Assembly (NCBI GenBank): GCA_050946575.1 | Contig: JBMNVB010000004.1 | Span: 62,001-126,000 of the forward strand | From: JALCRY01 sp050946575 | GTDB taxonomy: Bacteria > Bacillota > Clostridia > Peptostreptococcales > Anaerovoracaceae | Length of the DNA: 64,000 bases | Reading direction: 5' to 3' | Shown here: one piece after another, positions 25,179 through 33,603 of the stretch | Layout of the letters: every line of letters starts with the position of its first letter | Position numbering within the stretch: position 1 is the first letter of the stretch | Notes under the pieces: model-generated | The model's database searches: none | Told to the model about the DNA's origin: nothing | What the model saw: only the letters and a program-made list of their open reading frames with translations | Program-made: the position numbers and the translations under genes

Positions 25179-26189
25179 ATGGCATTGTTCGAAGGATATG
25201 AAAGACGTATAGATAATATCAGCGAGGTCCTCGCGAAATACGGGATGAAGGATCTCGAAGAGGCGAAAAAGGTCTGCGAAGACGCGGGCTTCTCGCCGTA
25301 CGACATCGTAAAGGAAGTCCAGCCGATCGCTTTCGAAAATGCGGCCTGGGCCTATACTCTCGGCGCCGCCATAGCCGTGAAGGAAGGTGCAAGGAAGGCG
25401 CCGGACGCCGCGGAAAAGATAGGCATAGGACTGCAGGCATTCTGCATAAAGGGTTCGGTCGCGGATGACAGAAAGGTGGGGCTCGGACACGGGAACCTCG
25501 GCGCGATGCTGCTGAGAGACGAAACGAAATGCTTCGCGTTCCTCGCGGGCCACGAGAGTTTCGCCGCCGCGGAGGGAGCCATCGGCATTGTTCAGAATGC
25601 GAACAAGGCACGTAAAGAACCGCTTCGCGTAATACTGAACGGGCTCGGCAAGGACGCCGCTCAGATAATTTCAAGGATAAACGGATTCACATATGTCCAG
25701 ACGCAGTTCGACTACGCTACCGGGCAGCTGAACGAAGTCCGCAGGATACCGTATTCTGAAGGAGAGCGCTCGAAGGTAAACTGCTACGGTGCGGACGACG
25801 TCCGCGAGGGTGTCGCCATAATGCATAAGGAAGGCGTCGACGTTTCGATAACCGGGAATTCAACGAATCCGACAAGGTTCCAGCATCCGGTCGCGGGTAC
25901 GTATAAAAAAGAATGCAATGAACTCGGAAAGAAGTATTTCTCCGTAGCTTCCGGAGGCGGAACGGGCCGCACGCTGCATCCCGACAACATGGCCGCGGGT
26001 CCGGCATCCTACGGGATGACCGATACGCTCGGGCGCATGCATTCCGACGCGCAGTTCGCAGGGAGCTCTTCCGTGCCGGCTCACGTGGACATGATGGGAT
26101 TCATCGGCATGGGGAACAACCCGATGGTCGGTGCGACGGTCGCAGTGGCGGTAGCTGTTGAAGAAGCCGCGAAGGCAGGAAAGTTCTAA
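25179..26189 (+). CDS. GGGtGRT protein, function unknown
   Basis: A 336-residue soluble protein of the family named for its motif, here GGGTGRT at residues 259-265 within SGGGTGRTLHPDNMAAGPASY. Other striking conserved-looking blocks are GLGHGNLGAMLLRDE, FLAGHESFAAAEGAIGI and GFIGMGNNPMVGATVAVAVA. No signal peptide or membrane segment is seen. An AGGAGG site lies before the ATG. It appears co-transcribed with the NifU-like gene. The many glycine loops suggest nucleotide or cofactor binding, but nothing in the sequence identifies a reaction. Confidence 0.8.
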   Translation: MALFEGYERRIDNISEVLAKYGMKDLEEAKKVCEDAGFSPYDIVKEVQPIAFENAAWAYTLGAAIAVKEGARKAPDAAEKIGIGLQAFCIKGSVADDRKVGLGHGNLGAMLLRDETKCFAFLAGHESFAAAEGAIGIVQNANKARKEPLRVILNGLGKDAAQIISRINGFTYVQTQFDYATGQLNEVRRIPYSEGERSKVNCYGADDVREGVAIMHKEGVDVSITGNSTNPTRFQHPVAGTYKKECNELGKKYFSVASGGGTGRTLHPDNMAAGPASYGMTDTLGRMHSDAQFAGSSSVPAHVDMMGFIGMGNNPMVGATVAVAVAVEEAAKAGKF

Positions 26190-26207
26190 CAGTTCAGAAT
26201 CGAAATA

Positions 26208-26789
26208 TCAGTCCGGGATCACTCTGGTCCCGGACATTATTTTTGCGAACTTTTCCCAGGGGAATCCGATCACGTTCAGCACGGAGCCCTCTGTCCCGAT
26301 GATGTATTTCCCGAATGCTCCCTGGATGGCGTATGCGCCGGCCTTGTCATACGGCTCGGGCGTGGCGAGGTATTCTCTCAGCTGTCCGTCTGTTATATCG
26401 GCGACTTTCACGTCGGTCCTGTCGTATGCGCATATCTTAAGATCCTCCGCGGGAGAGATGATGCACAGACCGCTTATCACCTGATGGACCCTGCCGCGGA
26501 GCATTGAAAGCATGCGAAAACCGTCTTCTTCGTCTTCCGGTTTTCCGAGTATTTCTCCGGAGACGGAGACGACCGTGTCGGATGCGATGACGCATGCGTC
26601 TTCGTTTCTTTCGGAAACATCCGCCGCCTTTACGAGCGACAGATACATCGCGGCGTCGGCGGGCGTCATCCGGAACGGGAGCCGCTCATCACGTTCTGAC
26701 GGAATGACTTCGGCCTCTATCCCGTGGTCCTTCAGTATTTTGATTCTCCTCGGCGATCTGCTCGCCAGTATTATTCTTTCACCTGTCAT
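26208..26789 (-). CDS. maf: Maf family nucleotide pyrophosphatase
   Basis: Maf proteins hydrolyse non-canonical or excess nucleoside triphosphates (dTTP/UTP type) and have been linked to septum control. The 193-residue protein starts ERIILASRSPRR, the family signature, with VIASDTVVSVSGEILGKP holding the catalytic Asp-Thr and TPEPYDKAGAYAIQG near the C-terminus. QGAFG and EGSVLNVIGFP complete the match. Its start overlaps the end of the class A PBP gene by four bases. It converges on the GGGtGRT gene with 18 bases between stops. Confidence 0.94.
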   Translation of the reverse strand: MTGERIILASRSPRRIKILKDHGIEAEVIPSERDERLPFRMTPADAAMYLSLVKAADVSERNEDACVIASDTVVSVSGEILGKPEDEEDGFRMLSMLRGRVHQVISGLCIISPAEDLKICAYDRTDVKVADITDGQLREYLATPEPYDKAGAYAIQGAFGKYIIGTEGSVLNVIGFPWEKFAKIMSGTRVIPD

Positions 26790-29464
26790 GTCCCTGACTC
26801 TGTGCTTTGATCTGTCTGTATCTGATCCTGTTTATTCTGCGTCTGATCCTGACTGTCCTGAGTCGTACTGTCGGTCGTGCTCTTCTGCTGAGTGCGCTTT
26901 CTGTAGTAGTACGATCCGATCTGCGTGCCGTTAATGAAATACTCTCCGTTATAGTAGATCACCGATGAAGGCTGCTTTGTGAATGACCCGGATGATCCTG
27001 CCGTCGCGCCTGACATTATGAGGCTCCAGAGCTTCGCGGCCGCGGCCGAGCCCTGTGACAGCTCGATATTGTAGTCATTCCCGATCCAGAGGGCGGCGGA
27101 GTACTGAGGCGTGAAGCCGCAGAACCACGCATCGTAATTATCTGTCGTGGTACCTGTCTTTCCGGCCGTCGGCTGTCCGCTCACCTGCGCGTCTCCGGCA
27201 ATGCCGTTTGTCACTGTCGTATGGAGTATGTCGCTCATTATGAACGCGACTCCCTCGCTCATTACTTTCGTTTCCTTCGGCTTTTTATCCAGGATGACAG
27301 TCCCGTTCTGGTCGGATACGCGCGAATAAGCGGAGTATTCTATATGAGTGCCTCCGTTCTGGAATGTCATGTACGCGGATGCCATCTCGAGAGGCGACAC
27401 ACCGTTTGTCATGCCTCCGAGCGCGAGGGCGGCGGCGTTCATGTCGTTCGTTTCGATGTTGTCCGATTCTTTCACTATGGACGTTATCCCGAATTTCTCA
27501 AGCTGTCCGGTGATGTATTCATTGTCCATCTGCTGCCACACCCGGACCGCGCAGACATTTATCGACTGTTCGACGGCGGTCCTGAGCGATACTTCGCCGC
27601 GGTATCCCGAGTACCAGTTCTTCGGCCAGACTTTCCCGTTTATGGTAAGAGGCGCGTCGTTGATGTAGCTCCTCGCGGTCCAGTAATTCCCGTAATACTG
27701 TTCATTCGTATTGCTGCCGAAATCGCTGAATGTCATTTTCCTGTTGTTTTTGACGGCTTCGGCTCCCTGCTGCAGCGCGGAGCTGTATATCGCGAGCGGT
27801 TTGATGGACGACCCCGGCTGTCTGGGGTTCTCCGCTCGGTTGTACAGCATTGATCCGCTCGATTCGCGTCCTCCTATCATCGCCGCCACCGCGCCGGTCT
27901 TGTTGTTTATTATCACCATCGCGGCCTGCGGCTGGCGGACCTGCGGACTCAGCGTATACGAACTTTCCGGGACAGAATATCCCGAGGATGTTTTCGTGAA
28001 CGCGTCCGGATGGTCGCTGAAGAAAGAAGCGTCGATCACGAGGTCTCCGCTGCTGTTCAGCGATTTGTATTTCGGGTCGATATTGATCTCGCCGCCTTCG
28101 ATCACGTAAAACGTGCCGTTTACGATCCTGTACATATTGCGGAATTCTACAGCGTAAGTCGTTTTCGTCCGCTTGTACTTCGTCTTCTCGAAAATCAGCC
28201 GTTTTCCTTTTTTCAGAATGACATTCCCGCTCGCGTCTGTTTCGAATTCGTCCGCTTTCAGGTTGAAACTGCCGCTGCTGTCAAAGTAATTACCGTATTT
28301 GCAGAGCATCACGTTCCCGTCGCTGTTCAGGATATTGCCGCTGCTGTCGTAATCCACGTTCGCCACCGACGGGAAATACGAGTCGGTCCTGAACATTTTC
28401 TCGAGCGATGATTGCGCCTTCGGGTCAAGCGATGTATAGATCTTGAGCCCGCCGGTATATATCAATGCGTTCGCGTTCGCTTCCGAGTAGCCGCTGTCCA
28501 TCAGATCGTTCCGCACGTTTTTTATGACAAAGTCCGTGAAGTATCCGGAATAATCCTGATCTCCGTCGCCGGTATCGATACGCTTCTTCAGATCGACTTT
28601 TTTCGCCTGCTCCATTTCGGATTTTGTTATATATCCGTATTTATACATGTTCTCAAGCGTGATATTCCTTCTGGCCTCTGAAGCGTCACCGTTATATATT
28701 ATCGTATAATCCGACGATTTCGTGATGATGTCGGACTGCTTGACCTTTACCGCTCCGCTCGCGATTTCGCTCTGCGGGATGCGCTTCACGAGCGCGAATC
28801 TGTCGGGCGAATTCGGTATGGCCATGAGTGCGACGCATTCGGCGAGGTCGAGTTCACTCACGCTTTTGTTGAAATAAGTCCTCGCGGCCGTCTCCACTCC
28901 GTAACTCCCGTAGCCGAAATATATGGTGTTGAGATACGCTTCCATGATGTTTTTCTTTGAAAGTCCGCGCTCCAGGATCACAGTGTAATACGCTTCGGAT
29001 ACTTTTCTGGTAAGCGTCCTGTCGCTTTTCGTAGACGCGAGATAGACGTTCCTCGCCAGCTGCTGAGTGATCGTCGATGTGCCGCTGACGGATCCGCCGC
29101 TTCTTATGGAATCGAATATCGCTCCGCCCATGCGTACGAAATTGAATCCGTGATGTTTCCAGAATGTCTTGTCCTCGATGGATACCGCGGCATTTACGAG
29201 ATTATCGGGCAGGTCGCTGTAACTGACATTGCGTCTGTTCCCGCCGCTCAGATAGATATTGTCGAATTCATTCCCGTTCACGTCATATATCACAGAGGAC
29301 TGTGAAATATACGAATATATCTTTGTCGTGTCGATATGCTCGCAGCTCTGCACGACCGAGAAGGAGAAATAAAGGCCGAAAATAAAAATGGCGCAGAGAA
29401 AATACAGAACGTATTTTCCGCGTCGTCCGGCTTTGCTTTTTTTTGAGGGTCTTTTCCTTTTCAT
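26786..29464 (-). CDS. Class A penicillin-binding protein (bifunctional PBP1A type)
   Basis: Makes glycan strands and crosslinks them. The 892-residue protein has a basic N-terminus and one membrane anchor (about 20-42). The GT51 domain follows, with SIEDKTFWKHHGFN (catalytic Glu near residue 98) and TSTITQQLARNVYL. The transpeptidase domain has S552-S-I-K in RQPGSSIKPLA, SIN as the second motif and KTGTTTDNYDAWF. The C-terminal 45 residues are a disordered Q/S/T/D-rich tail. The ATG at 29464 follows AGAGGAAA; a GTG five codons upstream overlaps that site. It lies in one transcript with maf. Confidence 0.93.
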   Translation of the reverse strand: MKRKRPSKKSKAGRRGKYVLYFLCAIFIFGLYFSFSVVQSCEHIDTTKIYSYISQSSVIYDVNGNEFDNIYLSGGNRRNVSYSDLPDNLVNAAVSIEDKTFWKHHGFNFVRMGGAIFDSIRSGGSVSGTSTITQQLARNVYLASTKSDRTLTRKVSEAYYTVILERGLSKKNIMEAYLNTIYFGYGSYGVETAARTYFNKSVSELDLAECVALMAIPNSPDRFALVKRIPQSEIASGAVKVKQSDIITKSSDYTIIYNGDASEARRNITLENMYKYGYITKSEMEQAKKVDLKKRIDTGDGDQDYSGYFTDFVIKNVRNDLMDSGYSEANANALIYTGGLKIYTSLDPKAQSSLEKMFRTDSYFPSVANVDYDSSGNILNSDGNVMLCKYGNYFDSSGSFNLKADEFETDASGNVILKKGKRLIFEKTKYKRTKTTYAVEFRNMYRIVNGTFYVIEGGEINIDPKYKSLNSSGDLVIDASFFSDHPDAFTKTSSGYSVPESSYTLSPQVRQPQAAMVIINNKTGAVAAMIGGRESSGSMLYNRAENPRQPGSSIKPLAIYSSALQQGAEAVKNNRKMTFSDFGSNTNEQYYGNYWTARSYINDAPLTINGKVWPKNWYSGYRGEVSLRTAVEQSINVCAVRVWQQMDNEYITGQLEKFGITSIVKESDNIETNDMNAAALALGGMTNGVSPLEMASAYMTFQNGGTHIEYSAYSRVSDQNGTVILDKKPKETKVMSEGVAFIMSDILHTTVTNGIAGDAQVSGQPTAGKTGTTTDNYDAWFCGFTPQYSAALWIGNDYNIELSQGSAAAAKLWSLIMSGATAGSSGSFTKQPSSVIYYNGEYFINGTQIGSYYYRKRTQQKSTTDSTTQDSQDQTQNKQDQIQTDQSTESGT

Positions 29465-29488
29465 ACCGTTTCCTCTCACAACGTAAAT

Positions 29489-29497
29489 ATTATATCA
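29489..29497 (-). promoter_or_regulatory. Extended -10 promoter of the class A PBP gene
   Basis: On the minus strand TGATATAAT at 29497-29489, the same nine bases as before prmA and the acetyltransferase gene. No good -35. Confidence 0.55.
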
Positions 29498-29515
29498 TAC
29501 GCGGGAGCCGGCGTC

Positions 29516-29544
29516 TTGTAAATATTTTCCATCAATGCTATAAT
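29516..29544 (+). promoter_or_regulatory. Sigma-A promoter of comEC
   Basis: TTGTAA (29516-29521) and TATAAT (29539-29544) with 17 bases between. One copy of the dispersed octamer, ATCAATGC (29531-29538), ends exactly where the -10 begins. Confidence 0.8.
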
Positions 29545-29576
29545 GACTTCTGACCGACGGCAGGAAAGGTGCAAGA

Positions 29577-31973
29577 ATGAGAAGACCGGCACTGCTTATT
29601 GTATTGTCATTCGCCGCGGGCATTATCTCCGCGTATGTTTTCGGGGGCCGCGGATGCGCCGCGGCTGCGCTGCTTCCCGCAGCCGCTTTTATTGTTCTGA
29701 AAAGCGGACCGGATGAGAGGATGCTTTCACGGATGACAGCCGCCGCAGCAGTGTTCTTCCTTCTCGGAAACATTGTATTTACTGTGAACGAGGCGATGCC
29801 TGACAGATATGAGAAAAAACTTATCGCGATCCGGGAGCAGGAACTCGAGGGTTCGGACAGTCGTTCCGGTTACGGCACGGGATCGTCTCCGGAACAGTAT
29901 GTCACTGTAAAGGGGACCGTCATTTCTCTCAGTGTGACTGAAGGTGAGAAATGCTCGTTCATCCTGAAATCCGACAATGGCCCGCGCATCGCCGTCACGG
30001 CGTACGGCAGCGCGGATCCTTCCGAATGCGCCGGGCTCGCCGGAAGACATGTGATGGCGGGCGGCACTCTGTCGCTGCCGCCGCCGGCTAGGAACCCCGG
30101 CTGCTTTGATTACGCGAGATATCTCAGGACAAAGCGGGTCCGCACGGTACTCAGGACCGATATCGGGCAGATCAGGCAGGGCAGCGTGAGGCGGATGTCA
30201 GTAAATCTGCTGACGCGCGCGAGGATCGGTTTCGGCGAAGAGGTGAGAAGCTGCACCGACAGTGACACCGCGGCCATGATATCAGGCATGCTGTTCGGGG
30301 ACAGATCCGGGATGGATGAGGAGCTTTACGAACGGTACCAGCGGTCCGGCACTGTCCATATACTCGCCGTCAGCGGCCTGCATGTCGGAGTCATTTACGC
30401 GTTCATATCGCTGTTGATCGGAAGACGGCGGACTCTTCCCGTGAATCTAGTGATCTTCGCTCTGCTTATGTGCTACGCCGCGCTCGCGGAGTTCAGTCCG
30501 TCCGTAACGAGGGCGGTCATGATGATATCGATGCACATCTTAGCGGATATGAAAGCTTACCGGTACGACCTGCTGTCAGCTGCCGCCGTAACGGCGTTCC
30601 TCGCATTGCTGGTGAACCCGTATATCCTTTTTTCTGCCGGATTCGTCCTTTCATATACCGCAGTGGCATCTGCGGCGTTTCTGTATCCCCGGATCGCGGC
30701 GATAAGAGATGACGCTGCGGGAGCTCTTAAAAAATACCTGCTCCCGGTAGCCGCGATACAGGGAGCGATGCTTCCTCTCACGGCGTATATGTTCAATTAT
30801 GTTTCACTGGCGGGGCCCTTCGCGAATCTTGTGATAATCCCGGCGGCGGAGATCATTATCCCGTCCGGCATGGCGGTGTTCGCGCTGTATAATTTCCTGC
30901 CGGCCGCGCTTTATCCCGCGCTTCCGGCTCTCGCGGCCGTCACGAAAATGACGGACGGGATGAATGCCTTCATATACATGGACGGTCTGCTTTCCTTCGA
31001 CGTGACGAGCCCTCCGCTCTGGTCAGTCGTAATGTTTTATGCGATCCTGTTCGGCGTCTGTTCGGAGCAGTCGGCCGTGTGGCTGTCCCGCGGGGCCGCA
31101 GGACATATTAAGGCGTTCGCGTCATTCATGCTGTGTGCCGCAATCGCGTTCTCGCAGTTCTTCCCGACGGACGCGTCTTCTCATGACATCATTATCGTTG
31201 ATGTGGGGCAGGGAGCGTGCGCCGTGGTGAAAATGGAAGGCGGGAGATATATTATGGTAGACGGAGGGGGAAAGCCGTCTTTCGGCGGCAGGGGAGGATA
31301 CGACGTCGGGAAAAAGACAGTGAAGCCGTTTCTCCTTAAAAACGGGATACGACGCATTGATGCAGCGTTCGTGACACATCTTGACGCTGATCACTTCGAC
31401 GGGGTGGCGTCACTGTGCAGAGAAGGTATGGTGAGGAAGCTGTATATAAACCGCTCTCTGGAAGGAAGGGTCGGTGAGATCTCGCGGCGGACTCATATGG
31501 ATACGGATGATATCATCCTGACTGAGACGGGAGACAGGTTCGGAAAAGGCGGCAGCCGGGTCGATATCCTCGGGCCCGTGGAGAGTTCGGACGATGAGAA
31601 CGACGGGAGCCTCGTGATCAGGGTGACTGTGAAAGGAGCATCGCTTCTCTGCGCCGGCGACATTACGGGTGAGATAGAAAAGAAAACGGTCGATGCGTAT
31701 TACGGGACGGATTCGCTCGACGCCGACATTCTCTGTGCGAACCATCACGGATCACCGTACAGCACCTGCGATGAATATCTGGAGGCCGTGAGTCCTGCCG
31801 TCTGCTTCTTCCAGACCGGAAAAAACAATTACGGCCATCCGTCGCCTGAAGTCATAAGAAAATGCCTTGATTCGGGCATCGCCGTATACAGGACGGACAG
31901 GCAGGGGGCGGTGTTCGCTGATATAACCGGAAGCGGCCTTATTGTATCGTATTTCATACATGGACATCACTGA
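29577..31973 (+). CDS. comEC: ComEC/Rec2-type DNA uptake channel
   Basis: ComEC forms the membrane channel through which transforming DNA enters. The 798-residue protein has all three domains. An N-terminal membrane part with an OB-like DUF4131 region comes first. The competence core of many helices (about 210-520) includes GTVHILAVSGLHVG. A C-terminal metallo-beta-lactamase domain has VDVGQGACAVV, THLDADHFDG (metal-binding HxDxDH) and ANHHGSPYS. All metal ligands are present, so the gene appears intact. GGAAAGGTG precedes the ATG. No other com genes are in the window, so competence itself is not shown. Confidence 0.94.
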   Translation: MRRPALLIVLSFAAGIISAYVFGGRGCAAAALLPAAAFIVLKSGPDERMLSRMTAAAAVFFLLGNIVFTVNEAMPDRYEKKLIAIREQELEGSDSRSGYGTGSSPEQYVTVKGTVISLSVTEGEKCSFILKSDNGPRIAVTAYGSADPSECAGLAGRHVMAGGTLSLPPPARNPGCFDYARYLRTKRVRTVLRTDIGQIRQGSVRRMSVNLLTRARIGFGEEVRSCTDSDTAAMISGMLFGDRSGMDEELYERYQRSGTVHILAVSGLHVGVIYAFISLLIGRRRTLPVNLVIFALLMCYAALAEFSPSVTRAVMMISMHILADMKAYRYDLLSAAAVTAFLALLVNPYILFSAGFVLSYTAVASAAFLYPRIAAIRDDAAGALKKYLLPVAAIQGAMLPLTAYMFNYVSLAGPFANLVIIPAAEIIIPSGMAVFALYNFLPAALYPALPALAAVTKMTDGMNAFIYMDGLLSFDVTSPPLWSVVMFYAILFGVCSEQSAVWLSRGAAGHIKAFASFMLCAAIAFSQFFPTDASSHDIIIVDVGQGACAVVKMEGGRYIMVDGGGKPSFGGRGGYDVGKKTVKPFLLKNGIRRIDAAFVTHLDADHFDGVASLCREGMVRKLYINRSLEGRVGEISRRTHMDTDDIILTETGDRFGKGGSRVDILGPVESSDDENDGSLVIRVTVKGASLLCAGDITGEIEKKTVDAYYGTDSLDADILCANHHGSPYSTCDEYLEAVSPAVCFFQTGKNNYGHPSPEVIRKCLDSGIAVYRTDRQGAVFADITGSGLIVSYFIHGHH

Positions 31974-31988
31974 TGTTTGTGTTATAAT
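31961..31988 (+). promoter_or_regulatory. Promoter of holA, probably giving a leaderless mRNA
   Basis: TGGACA (31961-31966), 16-base spacer, then TATAAT (31983-31988) with TG at 31980-31981 as extended -10. The first base of the holA ATG (31995) is seven bases after the -10, where transcription normally starts. No Shine-Dalgarno is present. Confidence 0.6.
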
Positions 31989-31994
31989 TAGCCT

Positions 31995-33062
31995 ATGGCG
32001 TATAACAGAAGTTCGAAAGAACATGCCTATAAAAGACTGGGCAGTGACTTGAAGAAGAATAAGATCGGAAATCTTGTTCTTCTTTGCGGTGTAGAAGAAT
32101 TTCTTGTTAAATGGGCCGACGGTCTCCTGAGAGACAGATTTGTCGCGAAGGGAATGGAGGCGCTCGATCTGTCGGAGATAGACGGCACCGAGTGTGAAAC
32201 GGGCGATATCGTTTCGGCGTGTGAAACGATGCCGATGATGTCCGAGAGAAGAGTAGTGGTAGTGCGCGATCTTTCCGTATTGTGGAAGAACAGTTCGAAG
32301 CATATCACACCGGAAGCGGCAAAGGAACTTGCGGGTTATCTGGAAAAAATACCGGAATATACGCTGCTTATACTCGAAGGCGGAAAAGATCCCGAACGGA
32401 ATGGGAGCAGGTCGTATGTTCTCGACGCGGTCGCGAGGAGCGGGCAGAAGTACGATTTCGGACTTCTGAGCCGTGAACAGCTGCGCGGATTCATTCTGAA
32501 GAGATTCAGGGCTTCCGGAAAAACGGCCGGCGCGGGCGTGGTCGAGTCAATAATGGATAAAAGCGGATATTTCAGCAGGGAAGACGAGTACACCCTGTAT
32601 AATATGGAAAGCGACATCAGGAAAATGGTCGCTCTTTCGCAGGGAGACGAGATCACGGAAAATGAAGCTGCGGCCGCCATATCGGACAGCCTGGAGCACG
32701 ACTCCTTCAAGATGATGAATGCGATATGCGAAAGGCGGAAGGATGACGCGTTCAGACAGCTCCATTACCTGCTGAGGTCCGGCGCAAACAGCTTTCAGCT
32801 TATCGGATATATTTGCTCTGAGATGGAGCTCATGCTCGAAACGAAGGAACTCGCGGGTATGGGCAGGAGCATCGGCGAGATGATATCCGCCACCGGGGTG
32901 AAAAGCGATTACAGGATCAGGAAAGCGCTCGGACACGCCGGCATGTTCGCCGAAAGCGAACTGAGGAGAATACTTGTCTCGGCTTTTGAGATGGATAACC
33001 TTATAAAGGACGGCCTTCTTGATGAAGAAGCGGCCCTGGAGATGTTCATAGCAAATGTGTGA
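31995..33062 (+). CDS. holA: DNA polymerase III delta subunit
   Basis: The clamp-loader wrench subunit. The 355 residues start with NRSSKEHAYKRLGSDLKKNKIGNLVLLCGVEEFLVKW. The LLCGVEEFLV segment corresponds to the degenerate P-loop region of HolA (usually YGxExYL). Later blocks are RVVVVRDLS, LLILEGGKDPERN and the C-terminal helical collar with LRSGANSFQLIGYI. Length and block order match Firmicute HolA (YqeN). It directly follows comEC, as in Bacillus and many Clostridia. The start has no ribosome binding site and lies at the predicted transcription start. Confidence 0.88.
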   Translation: MAYNRSSKEHAYKRLGSDLKKNKIGNLVLLCGVEEFLVKWADGLLRDRFVAKGMEALDLSEIDGTECETGDIVSACETMPMMSERRVVVVRDLSVLWKNSSKHITPEAAKELAGYLEKIPEYTLLILEGGKDPERNGSRSYVLDAVARSGQKYDFGLLSREQLRGFILKRFRASGKTAGAGVVESIMDKSGYFSREDEYTLYNMESDIRKMVALSQGDEITENEAAAAISDSLEHDSFKMMNAICERRKDDAFRQLHYLLRSGANSFQLIGYICSEMELMLETKELAGMGRSIGEMISATGVKSDYRIRKALGHAGMFAESELRRILVSAFEMDNLIKDGLLDEEAALEMFIANV

Positions 33063-33108
33063 ATAAATATCAATTGTAGCTCATGTAATTCTTATTGGAG
33101 GGAACGAA

Positions 33109-33603
33109 ATGAAAGACGAACAGTTCAAGGAACTGGAACCTGTACTGGAAGAGTACGCGAAAGTGCCCGGAAGCCTCATCACGATCCTGCAGAAGACGCA
33201 GGATATCTACGGCTACATTTCCGAAGCGGCGATAAATCACATATCGGACGCTACGGGGATAAGGCCGGCGAAGATATACGGTGTGGCTACCTTCTATGCT
33301 CAGTTCAGGCTCAAGCCGATCGGGAAATATCTGGTCATGCTCTGCAAGGGAACAGCCTGCCACGTAAACGGGGCGGACGGTATCCACGAAGCTGTGACTG
33401 AATATCTCGGCATCGAGGAAGGCGGCACGACTGAAGACGGTCTGTTTACGCTCAATTCGGTCGCATGCCTCGGCTGCTGCTCGCTTGCGCCGGTAATGAT
33501 GGTAAGAAGCAGTGAGGGCGATGAAACTTACGGAAATCTGACAAAGGACAAGGTAGTTAAGATCCTTGGTGAGATAAGAGAACGTGCCGGGGAGGTGCAG
33601 TAA
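33109..33603 (+). CDS. NuoE/HydC-like thioredoxin-fold [2Fe-2S] subunit
   Basis: A 164-residue subunit with a thioredoxin-like ferredoxin fold. The [2Fe-2S] cysteines are in LCKGTACHVNGAD and ACLGCCSLAPVM, the standard four. The helical N-terminus (PGSLITILQKTQDIYGYIS, then GVATFYAQF) is the usual NuoE start. GGAGGGAACGAA precedes the ATG. It is the first gene of a three-gene set with a NuoF-like and a GltD-NuoG-like protein and overlaps the second by one base. In such complexes it relays electrons near the flavin subunit. Confidence 0.93.
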   Translation: MKDEQFKELEPVLEEYAKVPGSLITILQKTQDIYGYISEAAINHISDATGIRPAKIYGVATFYAQFRLKPIGKYLVMLCKGTACHVNGADGIHEAVTEYLGIEEGGTTEDGLFTLNSVACLGCCSLAPVMMVRSSEGDETYGNLTKDKVVKILGEIRERAGEVQ

